Source of the DNA: Arthrobacter rhizosphaerae | GTDB lineage: Bacteria > Actinomycetota > Actinomycetes > Actinomycetales > Micrococcaceae | Direction: 5' to 3' | Length of the DNA: 64,000 bases | NCBI RefSeq assembly: GCF_023062595.1 | Contig: NZ_JALLAN010000006.1 | Location: forward strand, 62,001 to 126,000 | Shown here: positions 25,210 to 31,975 of the stretch, in pieces | How the letters are laid out: each line of letters starts with the position of its first letter | Numbering within the stretch: position 1 is the first letter of the stretch | Notes under the pieces: model-generated | Seen by the model: the letters and a program-made list of their open reading frames with translations, nothing else | What the model was told of the DNA's origin: nothing | The model's database searches: none | Translations under genes and position numbers: made by a program

Positions 25210-25226
25210 AAGATGTCAGACATCTT
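25210..25226. promoter_or_regulatory. GntR-type operator between the sugar-acid operon and its regulator
   Basis: AAGATGTCAGACATCTT is a perfect odd-centred palindrome with eight-base arms. Its TGT-N3-ACA core is the shape bound by FadR/FCD-type GntR proteins. It lies between the kinase start (25176, minus) and the GntR start (25312, plus). Confidence 0.75.
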
Positions 25227-25311
25227 GCATCTGCTGATAGTGTGGCATAAGGCACACAAAAGACGCAAGTAGGCTTGACCAATACGTTGGGAAAGGCCGC
25301 AAGGGGGCAAC

Positions 25312-26028
25312 ATGGCACGGAAATCACTCGTCGAGATGGTGGCAGACGAGCTTCTGGACCGGATTATCGCCGGCGAGTTCCCGCCAGGCACCAGCGTGCC
25401 CGGGGAGCTCGAGCTCAGCGCGAAGCATGAAGTGAGCCGGATGACGGTACGCGAAGCCATGAAGACTCTGGAAGCCCAGCGGATCCTCAGCGTGGAACGC
25501 GGGAGGGGGACGTTCGTGAATCCCTTGACCCGCTGGTCCTCCCTGGAGGCCGTGTTGCGCGCCGCCTCAGAAGGCGTGGATGACGCCGCAGCCGCCGTGC
25601 AGCTGATCGAGCTTCGCCGGATGCTCGAATCCGGAGCCTGTGAACTGGCGGCCATGCGCATCAGCGATGTCGACGTCCAAACCCTGCAAGGCCATGTTGC
25701 CGCCATGCGCGCCGCCCACAAGATCAACGATGTCGCGGCCTTCGTTGAAGCCGATCTTGCCTTCCACGACCTGATTCTGCACGCCTCGGAGAACGTCTTC
25801 GTGGCCGTGCTGTTTGAACCCCTGCACCGTGTGCTCCAAAAGCGCCGGACGCAGACGTCGCGCGTACCTGAGATCCAGGCGCACGCAATCGACCATCATC
25901 AGAACATCGCCAACGCTCTCGAGACCCGCGACCCCATGAAGTCGAGGCACGCGATGGATGCCCACATGGAGCAAACCCTCAACGATCTGAAAACCTACGT
26001 ACTCGAGGCCCAGGTAAGCCCCGCCTAG
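25312..26028 (+). CDS. GntR family regulator with FCD domain
   Basis: DNA-binding repressor of the FadR subfamily, 238 residues. The winged helix (about 8-72) contains FPPGTSVPGELELSAKHEV, SRMTVREAMKTLEAQRIL and RGRGTFV; the C-terminal FCD domain (about 95-225) has FVEADLAFHDLILHASEN, which supplies the D/H metal-ligand positions, and HHQNIANALETRD. It is divergent from the four-gene sugar-acid operon, whose promoter region holds a perfect palindrome; it most likely represses that operon and itself. Its effector is probably a pathway acid or phosphorylated intermediate. The start ATG 25312 is preceded by AAGGGGG. Confidence 0.93.
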   Translation: MARKSLVEMVADELLDRIIAGEFPPGTSVPGELELSAKHEVSRMTVREAMKTLEAQRILSVERGRGTFVNPLTRWSSLEAVLRAASEGVDDAAAAVQLIELRRMLESGACELAAMRISDVDVQTLQGHVAAMRAAHKINDVAAFVEADLAFHDLILHASENVFVAVLFEPLHRVLQKRRTQTSRVPEIQAHAIDHHQNIANALETRDPMKSRHAMDAHMEQTLNDLKTYVLEAQVSPA

Positions 26029-26112
26029 GCCTAGCTGGACTCGGCTCCGTCCGATACTCTGCAGAGACGGCCCGGCCGGCCCGGGTATCGACGAGGATCA
26101 CGAGGAGCTACG

Positions 26113-26322
26113 TTGCCTAACCACACCTATAGCATTTCTGAAATTGTCGGAACATCCACTGAAGGCGTCGATGATGCCGTTCGCAACGGCCTCGCTGAGG
26201 CCGCCAAGACACTGCGCAACATGGACTGGTTTGAGGTCAAAGAAATCAGGGGCCACCTCGAAAACGGCGTCGTTGCCGATTGGCAAGTGACCATCAAGCT
26301 CGGATTCCGTCTGGAGCGCTAG
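26113..26322 (+). CDS. dodecin flavin-binding protein
   Basis: A 69-residue protein that forms a hollow dodecamer storing flavins or CoA. SISEIVGTSTEGVDDAVRNGL followed by AAKTLRNMDWFEVKEIRGH matches the dodecin core, including the tryptophan that stacks on the flavin. The start is TTG 26113, with GAGGAG seven bases upstream. Monocistronic: a tandem repeat and a strong terminator follow. Confidence 0.93.
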   Translation: MPNHTYSISEIVGTSTEGVDDAVRNGLAEAAKTLRNMDWFEVKEIRGHLENGVVADWQVTIKLGFRLER

Positions 26323-26334
26323 GCAGCTCCCGGT

Positions 26335-26368
26335 ATTCACCGGCCACAAAAATTCACCGGCCACAAAA
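26335..26368. repeat. perfect 17-bp tandem duplication after the dodecin stop
   Basis: ATTCACCGGCCACAAAA occurs twice in succession (26335-26351, 26352-26368), starting 12 bases after the stop codon and ending two bases before the terminator stem. Confidence 0.95.
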
Positions 26369-26370
26369 AC

Positions 26371-26402
26371 CAGCCCCCGCGGAGACAAAACTGCGGGGGC
26401 TG
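26371..26402. terminator. bidirectional terminator between dodecin and MarR genes
   Basis: CAGCCCCCGC (26371-26380) pairs perfectly with GCGGGGGCTG (26393-26402) around a 12-base loop. CTTCGTT follows on the plus strand; the minus strand continues with a T-rich complement of CACAAAAAC, so it suits both convergent genes. Confidence 0.8.
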
Positions 26403-26407
26403 CTTCG

Positions 26408-26791
26408 TTAACCGGTCTGACTCAGGTTCTCCTGGAGCAAGGTCCGGTGAGCCACGGCGGCATCCGCGTGCAAGGCACGGCCGGCATCGGTAAGTTCCAG
26501 GAACAGGGACCGCCTGTCATCCTCGCACGACTGACGGGTTATCAACCCGGCTTTCTGCAGGCGGTCAACCACCTTGGACAACGCGCTTTGGGTCATGGGC
26601 GTCCGCTGCCCCAACTGCTTCATACGGCAGGCATCAGCGTTATCGGCAACCAGGTCCAGGATCTCGAACTCATTGAGCCCGATGTTGAACCTCGCCTCAA
26701 GCTCACGGTCGATGGCTCCGGCAGTGCGGAAGTAGGCGCTCTGAATGCTGCGCCATTGCTCCACCAGCTCACGATCCTGTGCCATTTCCAT
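26408..26791 (-). CDS. MarR family transcriptional regulator
   Basis: Winged-helix repressor of 127 residues. LNEFEILDLVADNADACRMK, then RTPMTQSALSKVVDRLQKAGLI (recognition helix) and RQSCEDDRRSLFLELTDAGR (wing with the DxR motif) are clear. It is divergent from the DHA2-type MFS gene; the shared region holds the palindrome TGTCAT-N3-ATGACA. It likely represses that exporter and responds to a small toxic ligand, which is the usual MarR arrangement but unproven here. Confidence 0.92.
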   Translation of the reverse strand: MEMAQDRELVEQWRSIQSAYFRTAGAIDRELEARFNIGLNEFEILDLVADNADACRMKQLGQRTPMTQSALSKVVDRLQKAGLITRQSCEDDRRSLFLELTDAGRALHADAAVAHRTLLQENLSQTG

Positions 26792-26840
26792 GGCGCCATT
26801 CTAGTAGATCCGGAAAATAATGTCCACGTCATAATATTCC

Positions 26841-26869
26841 TTGTCATTAGATGACACGTCATATAGATT
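26841..26869 (+). promoter_or_regulatory. predicted promoter and MarR operator for the MFS exporter
   Basis: TTGTCA (26841-26846) and TAGATT (26864-26869) are 17 bases apart. The palindrome TGTCAT TAG ATGACA (26842-26856) overlaps the -35 and spacer. CACGTCATA also occurs twice, near 26825 and 26855. A start site about seven bases after the -10 would fall on or next to the ATG at 26877, giving a leaderless message. Confidence 0.6.
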
Positions 26870-26876
26870 GACCGTT

Positions 26877-28331
26877 ATGACTTCACTTTCCACTCTTGAA
26901 AGATCAGCTGGAGAACAGCACGCACCCGTCCGCTGGAACCGCGCCCAATGGATGCTGCTTTTGGTTCTCTGCACGGTTCTTGCACTGGATGGCCTGGACG
27001 TCTCAATGGTTGGCGTCGCATTGCCCTCAATTGGCCAGGAACTCAACCTCGGTACCGACTCCCTGCAGTGGATCGTCTCGGCGTATGTGCTCGGTTACGG
27101 GAGCCTCCTGCTCCTGGGCGGAAGGTTGGCGGACCTGTTGGGCCGCCGTCGTATCTTCCTCATTGCCCTCACGGTCTTCGCCGCAGCCTCACTGCTGGGC
27201 GGACTCGTGGATGATCCCACCCTGCTCATCGCAACCCGCTTCATCAAGGGACTGGCCGCGGCCTTCACAGCACCCACCGGTTTTTCCATCATCACCACCA
27301 ACTTCGCCGAGGGACGGGAGCGTAACCGGGCGCTGTCCATCTTCTCGACGTTCGGCGCCAGCGGTTTCTCCCTGGGCTTGGTGGTAGGCGGTCTGATGAC
27401 CACCATGAGCTGGCGCTGGACCTTCCTGGTCTCGGTACCGGTCGCCATCGCCGTCGTTCTCCTGGGCCTCAAATTCATCCCGAAGGACAACCCGGCAGAT
27501 CAGGAACAGGACAGCGGCCACGACATCTGGGGCGCGGTGACCCTGGCCCTGGGCATGCTGGGCCTTGTGTACACGCTGGTCTCGGCACCGGAACGGGGAT
27601 GGGGATCTGTGGCAACTATCGCCGGGTTCGCAATCTCCGCCGCAATACTGGCAGCCTTCGCCGTGATCGAAAAGAGAGTGCCGCACCCCCTCATCCGCTT
27701 CAGCATTCTGAAGGAAGGGTGGGTGGCCCGTGCCAACCTGAGTGCTGTGGGCCTCTTCGGCTCCTACCTCAGCTTCCAGTTCATCGTGACCCTGTTCCTG
27801 CAGTCGGTCCTCGGCTGGAGCCCGTTGAGCATGGCACTGGCGCTCTTGCCCGCCGGGCTGCTGGTAGTGGCCACGGCGCCGTTTGCTGACAAATTCATTG
27901 ACAGGTTCGGCGCTCCACGGCTGATTGTGGTTGGCCTTGCTGCGCTGACACTGGGCTACATCCTGTTCCTGCGCGTCGGAACCACACCTAACTATGTGAT
28001 CGACATCCTTCCATCCATCCTTCTGCTTGGCGTCGGTTTTGCCTTGGCATTCCCCTCCATCAACGTCCAGGCGACGGCGGGCATCCGCAACTCCGAGCAA
28101 GGGCTCGCTGCCGGACTGATCCAGACCAGCACCCAGGTTGGTGCGGCGCTTGTACTGGCCGTCACCACAGCCGTTATCAGCGGGCATGGGGCCCAAGTGC
28201 AACCCAGTGCCGCCGAAATGCTGGCGCAGTACCGCCCGGGCCTGATCCTGAGCGGTGTTGTTGCCATCGCCGCCCTCGCTATCGCTGCTGCCCCGGCACG
28301 GCGGTCAAAGGTGCTGGCGACGGCCGGATAA
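26877..28331 (+). CDS. MFS transporter, DHA2 drug:H+ antiporter type
   Basis: Inner-membrane exporter with 14 predicted helices, probably expelling drugs or toxic metabolites by proton antiport. ALDGLDVSMVGVALPSIG is the helix 1 motif with the acidic residue of the family, GGRLADLLGRRR is motif A, and GRERNRALSIFSTFGASGFSLGLVVGG contains motif C in helix 5. I set the start at ATG 26877 (484 residues); no ribosome binding site precedes it, consistent with a leaderless transcript from the promoter just upstream. An earlier TTG at 26841 would lie inside the -35 element. Divergent from the MarR gene. Confidence 0.9.
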   Translation: MTSLSTLERSAGEQHAPVRWNRAQWMLLLVLCTVLALDGLDVSMVGVALPSIGQELNLGTDSLQWIVSAYVLGYGSLLLLGGRLADLLGRRRIFLIALTVFAAASLLGGLVDDPTLLIATRFIKGLAAAFTAPTGFSIITTNFAEGRERNRALSIFSTFGASGFSLGLVVGGLMTTMSWRWTFLVSVPVAIAVVLLGLKFIPKDNPADQEQDSGHDIWGAVTLALGMLGLVYTLVSAPERGWGSVATIAGFAISAAILAAFAVIEKRVPHPLIRFSILKEGWVARANLSAVGLFGSYLSFQFIVTLFLQSVLGWSPLSMALALLPAGLLVVATAPFADKFIDRFGAPRLIVVGLAALTLGYILFLRVGTTPNYVIDILPSILLLGVGFALAFPSINVQATAGIRNSEQGLAAGLIQTSTQVGAALVLAVTTAVISGHGAQVQPSAAEMLAQYRPGLILSGVVAIAALAIAAAPARRSKVLATAG

Positions 28332-28380
28332 TTGCTCCCGCTCCGGTCATTGGACTGAAGAAGGGTGGGAAAGAGAACCG

Positions 28381-28416
28381 GGCCCGCAAACATGTTAAAC
28401 GACATGTTTGCGGGCC
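28381..28416. other. perfect 15-bp inverted repeat after the MFS gene
   Basis: GGCCCGCAAACATGT, loop TAAACG, ACATGTTTGCGGGCC. The stem is perfect but no T-run follows on either strand. It could be a terminator lacking its tail, an mRNA-stabilising hairpin or an operator for the downstream aldo-keto reductase genes. Confidence 0.75.
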
Positions 28417-28470
28417 AGATCCTGCTGACAGGACGGCTGAAAATGCTTAGGCTCGATACAGAGCGTGAGC

Positions 28471-28482
28471 GAAAACGCTTTC
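28471..28482. promoter_or_regulatory. LacI-type operator candidate upstream of an aldo-keto reductase
   Basis: GAAAACGCTTTC has the CG centre and near-palindromic arms (five of six pairs) of LacI-family sites. The 10-base core GAAAACGCTT recurs, inverted, at 31939-31948 before the rhamnogalacturonan lyase gene. Confidence 0.55.
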
Positions 28483-28514
28483 TCAGACCGCCGTCGACCG
28501 GAAAGAGCCCAACA

Positions 28515-29387
28515 GTGTCAGAATCTCCAAAGAGCCCGCAGACCAGCGACATCGGAGAAATCCGCGTTCCGGACATCGCCCTCAATAACGGAGTCATGAT
28601 CCCGCAACTTGGGTTTGGGGTGTTCCAGGTCCCGCCTGAAGAGACGCAACGCGTCGTGGAGGACGCGCTGGAAGCGGGTTACCGCCACATAGATACGGCT
28701 GCCGCTTACCGCAACGAGGCCGGCGTCGGTGCCGCGATCGCATCCTCGGGAATCCGGCGGGAAGACCTGTTTATCACCACAAAGCTTCGCAACGGGGAGC
28801 AGGGGCAAGCCCTCGAAGCGTTCCACAACAGCCTCCGCGCACTTGGCCTCGAATACGTGGACCTCTACCTCATCCACTGGCCGGTTCCGTCCCAGGGACT
28901 CTTCGTCAATGCGTGGCAAGCCATGGAGAAGATTTATGCCAACAACCAGGCGCGAGCCATTGGCATCTCCAACTTCCTGTCGCAGCACATTGACATCCTC
29001 CTTGCCCAGACCGAGGTTGTTCCCGCCCTCAACCAGATCGAACTCCATCCCACATACCAGCAGCGGGATCTGGCAGCCAAGTGCAGCTCTCTGGGGATCG
29101 CCATCGAGGCCTACAGCCCTTTGGGCCAGGGAACGGACCTTGAAGCCCCGGTGGTAGTGGAACTGGCCGCCAGGCATGGGGCGACTCCCGCCCAGATCGT
29201 CCTTGCGTGGCATCTCGCCCAGGGCACCATCGTCATCCCGAAGTCCGCAAACTCGGCGAGGATGCGGGAAAACCTGGGCGCCACGTCCATCCCGCTCACG
29301 CGGGCGGAAATGGAATCCGTTACCGCCTTGGAGTCAGGGGCACGCATCGGGTCCGATCCCGCCGTCGCGGCCTTCTCCCAAATGTAA
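28515..29387 (+). CDS. aldo-keto reductase (AKR5-like)
   Basis: Cytosolic NADPH-dependent carbonyl reductase, 290 residues from GTG 28515 (GGAAAGAG about seven bases upstream). The catalytic tetrad is visible: D and Y in HIDTAAAYRNEAGVG, K in FITTKLRN, H in YLIHWPVP. NQIELHPTYQQ and the cofactor-binding IPKSANSARMRENL complete the family pattern. 2,5-diketo-gluconate reductase-like substrates are typical, but specificity is not visible. Ten bases separate it from the next reductase, so the two form an operon, possibly under a LacI-type site at 28471. Confidence 0.93.
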   Translation: MSESPKSPQTSDIGEIRVPDIALNNGVMIPQLGFGVFQVPPEETQRVVEDALEAGYRHIDTAAAYRNEAGVGAAIASSGIRREDLFITTKLRNGEQGQALEAFHNSLRALGLEYVDLYLIHWPVPSQGLFVNAWQAMEKIYANNQARAIGISNFLSQHIDILLAQTEVVPALNQIELHPTYQQRDLAAKCSSLGIAIEAYSPLGQGTDLEAPVVVELAARHGATPAQIVLAWHLAQGTIVIPKSANSARMRENLGATSIPLTRAEMESVTALESGARIGSDPAVAAFSQM

Positions 29388-29397
29388 GGAACTGACC

Positions 29398-30369
29398 ATG
29401 CAGTACACGCACCTTGGCCGTTCAGGCCTGAAAGTATCGCGCCTGTGCCTGGGAACCATGAACTTCGGACCGCAGACCGAAGAAGCTGATTCCCGCGCCA
29501 TCATGGACTCGGCCCTTGACTCCGGCATCAATTTCTTCGACACCGCGAACGTCTACGGAGGGGCTGAGCATCGGGGCTGGACGGAGGAGATCATCGGCCG
29601 CTGGTTCGCTCAGGACGGCGAGCGGCGTGAAAGGACGGTGCTGGCTACTAAGCTCTACGGAACAATGACCAACCGCCCTAACGAATCCAGGCTGTCCGCA
29701 CTGAATATCCGCCGGGCCCTTGACGCGAGCCTCAAGCGGCTCCAGACCGACTACATCGACATTTACCAGTTCCATCACGTCGATCGGGACACTCCGTGGG
29801 ACGAAATCTGGCAGGCTATGGAAGTCGCAGTCCAGCAGGGCAAGATCCTGTATGCCGGCAGCAGCAATTTCGCCGGCTGGCATATTGCCCAGGCCCAGGA
29901 AGCCGCTGCCCGCCGCAACTACACCGGACTTGTCAGCGAACAATCCATCTACAACCTGCTCACCCGGGCAGTGGAACTGGAAGTCATTCCCGCCGCACAG
30001 CACTACGGGCTGGGACTGATTCCCTGGTCTCCGCTTCAGAGCGGTCTGCTCGGTGGCGTTCTCAAGAAGGAGAACGACGGCGTTCGTCGCACCAAAGGCC
30101 GCGCAGCGGAGGCTTTGGCAAAACACCGGGACAAGATCCAGCAGTATGAGGACCTTGCTGACGACCTTGGCCTCGAACCAGGCGACGTGGCCCTCGCGTG
30201 GCTCCTGCACCAGCCTGCGGTAACGTCCCCGATCGTCGGCCCACGCACCCAGCAACAGCTCGACGCCGCCCTCCGGGCTTTGGACGTGAAGCTGGACGCT
30301 GATGCGCTCAAGCGGCTCGACGACATATTTCCTGGGCACCGTACTGCCCCGGAAGACTACGCCTGGTAG
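29398..30369 (+). CDS. aldo-keto reductase, voltage-gated-potassium-channel-beta-like (YghZ/YajO type)
   Basis: A 323-residue NADPH-dependent reductase of the aldo/keto reductase 2 group. MQYTHLGRSGLKVSRLCLG at the N-terminus, D/Y in FFDTANVYGG, K in VLATKLYG, H in YQFHHVD, then SEQSIYNLL and IPWSPLQSGLLGG are standard. The C-terminal IVGPRTQQQLDAALRAL binds the cofactor phosphate. The stop codon region of the preceding reductase supplies TAAGGA as its ribosome binding site. Substrate unknown. Confidence 0.93.
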   Translation: MQYTHLGRSGLKVSRLCLGTMNFGPQTEEADSRAIMDSALDSGINFFDTANVYGGAEHRGWTEEIIGRWFAQDGERRERTVLATKLYGTMTNRPNESRLSALNIRRALDASLKRLQTDYIDIYQFHHVDRDTPWDEIWQAMEVAVQQGKILYAGSSNFAGWHIAQAQEAAARRNYTGLVSEQSIYNLLTRAVELEVIPAAQHYGLGLIPWSPLQSGLLGGVLKKENDGVRRTKGRAAEALAKHRDKIQQYEDLADDLGLEPGDVALAWLLHQPAVTSPIVGPRTQQQLDAALRALDVKLDADALKRLDDIFPGHRTAPEDYAW

Positions 30370-30441
30370 CTCAGGGAGCCAGTCGCCCAGCGATGACTTG
30401 AGCTCAGCCTCGGGCAGCCCGGAACCTTTGGTGAACGTTGC

Positions 30442-30822
30442 CTACGCGGCGAAAGCGTAAGGGCCGAACCGGCCCCACGCGACTGCAGCAGCCAGAACCA
30501 GCAGGACGACGTTCACGATCACCATCGGCGATTCCTTGCGCCGTGCGTGGGTAACGATGGCCCCAGCCATAATCAGCACCAGGCCCAGCGCGGCCAGGGG
30601 CGCCAATATGGGGGCGATCCCCAGGGCTGCCGGGAGGATCAGGCCAAGAGCAGCAAGGATTTCCAGGCCGGCGATCACTTTGATTGTTCCCGTGCTGAAG
30701 TCGTCGGTCCATCCCATCCCCGAGTCAGCGAGTTTCTCCTTGGGCTGGACGAACTTCATGACACCCGCCGCCAGGAAGGCGAGTGCAAGTACGGACGCAA
30801 TGATCCAAAGGGTGATATCCAT
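30442..30822 (-). CDS. DoxX-like membrane protein
   Basis: A 126-residue protein with four membrane helices of the DoxX-like family. ALAFLAAGVMKFVQPKEKL carries the conserved Gly/Lys motif of helix 1, and GTIKVIAGLEILAALGLILP is helix 2. DoxX-like proteins are implicated in redox and thiol stress. Start ATG 30822 has AGGAA five bases upstream; a TTG 15 bases earlier is less likely. Divergent from a MarR gene with an inverted repeat between them, so it is probably under that regulator. Confidence 0.87.
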   Translation of the reverse strand: MDITLWIIASVLALAFLAAGVMKFVQPKEKLADSGMGWTDDFSTGTIKVIAGLEILAALGLILPAALGIAPILAPLAALGLVLIMAGAIVTHARRKESPMVIVNVVLLVLAAAVAWGRFGPYAFAA

Positions 30823-30853
30823 GAGGGTTCCTATCAATAGAATTGCTTCAATG

Positions 30854-30884
30854 TTTAAGTGAACGGTAAACGCATTAACTTAAA
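30854..30884. promoter_or_regulatory. inverted repeat between the DoxX and MarR genes
   Basis: TTTAAGT (30854-30860) and ACTTAAA (30878-30884) are perfect inverted arms 17 bases apart. Related half-sites (AAGTTAT, TTAAAG) follow up to 30920. The AT-rich cluster is a plausible binding region for the divergent MarR protein. Confidence 0.5.
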
Positions 30885-30942
30885 GATGCAAGTTATTTTA
30901 ACGAAGAGAATGGTTAAAGTTTGAAGTGATAGCCTTGTCCGT

Positions 30943-31437
30943 ATGGAGATGACGCCCGAACCACGCTGGCTCGACAATGAAGAGCGGCAAGCCTGGATGG
31001 CCCTGGTTGCTGTCATGATGAGGCTGCCGGCCGCCCTGGATTCCCAGCTGCAGCGGGATGCGGGCCTCAGCCACTTTGAGTATCAGGTGATGGCCGGATT
31101 GTCCGAGTCTCCGGAGCGCACCATCCGCATGAGCGATCTTGCGGCGATCTGTGAAGGTTCGCTCCCCCGGCTCTCCCAGGTAGTTGCCCGCCTGGAAAAG
31201 CGTGGCTGGGTGCGCCGGTCCCCGGATCCCACGGACGGCCGCTGCACCCTTGCCACACTTACAGAGGAGGGTTGGGAGAAGGTGGTTCAGACCGCGCCAG
31301 GCCATGTCGAGGCCGTTCGTTCCCTGGTTATTGACCCCTTAACCAAGGCCCAAAAGCACCAGCTGACCGGTATCGGCCACCGAATCCTCCACGCCATCGA
31401 CCCCGGCGACGACTGCACGGGCCCGCGCTCCGCTTGA
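30943..31437 (+). CDS. MarR family transcriptional regulator
   Basis: Winged-helix regulator of 164 residues. LSHFEYQVMAGLSESPERTI, RMSDLAAICEGSLPRLSQVV (recognition helix), then RRSPDPTDGRCTLATLTEEG (wing with DGR) are clear, followed by a dimerisation helix. This subgroup often controls a divergent DoxX or oxidoreductase gene in response to oxidants or phenols; cysteines near 69 and 97 could be sensory, but that is inference. Divergent from the DoxX-like gene at 30442. Confidence 0.92.
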   Translation: MEMTPEPRWLDNEERQAWMALVAVMMRLPAALDSQLQRDAGLSHFEYQVMAGLSESPERTIRMSDLAAICEGSLPRLSQVVARLEKRGWVRRSPDPTDGRCTLATLTEEGWEKVVQTAPGHVEAVRSLVIDPLTKAQKHQLTGIGHRILHAIDPGDDCTGPRSA

Positions 31438-31526
31438 TCCAGATGAGCGCTCGGTCCAGACGCCCGCTTGCCCCTGACTGGCCCAAACCCCTCTGCATTT
31501 GCTGGCTTCCGTGAAAAGATGGCGCG

Positions 31527-31889
31527 ATGAAGATCATCAGACAGATCGTCGTCTTCGATACCGCAGACCTGACAACCGAGAGCGACTTCTGGGCAGGACT
31601 CCTCGGCGGCACGGTCGAGGCAGATGACGATTGGCACACTGTCTTCGTCGACGGGGAACCGCGATTGGGCTTTCAGCTCGCGCCGAACCACATCCAGCCC
31701 GACTGGCCGGACGGGACACAACAGCAGATTCATCTGGACCTGTACGTGGATGACGTTGCCGCCGCCCATGACGAAGCCATCTCACTGGGCGCCAGGCTGC
31801 TGAAGCCAGCGGATGATTTGGAAGCGGCTGAGGGCTTCCAGGTGTACGCGGATCCCTCGGGTCACCCGTTCTGTCTCTGCTGGGGCTAA
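31527..31889 (+). CDS. VOC (glyoxalase-like) family protein
   Basis: A 120-residue vicinal-oxygen-chelate protein. IVVFDTADLTTESDFWAGLLGG opens the first beta-alpha-beta module; QIHLDLYVDDVAAAHDEAISLGA opens the second; VYADPSGHPFCLCWG is the conserved end, with a metal-ligand position in the second module (H in QIHLDL). The E expected in DPEGH is replaced by Ser (DPSGH), which occurs in other members. Function unknown; antibiotic resistance or glyoxalase roles cannot be told apart. It has its own apparent promoter region. Confidence 0.87.
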   Translation: MKIIRQIVVFDTADLTTESDFWAGLLGGTVEADDDWHTVFVDGEPRLGFQLAPNHIQPDWPDGTQQQIHLDLYVDDVAAAHDEAISLGARLLKPADDLEAAEGFQVYADPSGHPFCLCWG

Positions 31890-31923
31890 CAGCGCAGAAC
31901 TCTTGACCCGCAGCGCGGGCGCC

Positions 31924-31960
31924 ATTACGGTACTGGGGAAGCGTTTTCCCATTCCGTAAT
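31924..31960. promoter_or_regulatory. nested palindromes upstream of the rhamnogalacturonan lyase
   Basis: Outer arms ATTACGG (31924-31930) and CCGTAAT (31954-31960) enclose GGGAA GCGTT TTCCC (31936-31950). The inner site contains AAGCGTTTTC, the inverted copy of the core at 28471-28480, and looks like a LacI-type operator. The outer pair might bind a second factor or extend a hairpin. Confidence 0.6.
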
Positions 31961-31975
31961 TGAAAGGATTCACTG

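Noticed and set aside
27189..28202. 337-codon minus-strand frame opposite the MFS exporter
   Set aside because: The His/Gly/Gln-rich product is a typical antisense artefact of a membrane-protein gene.
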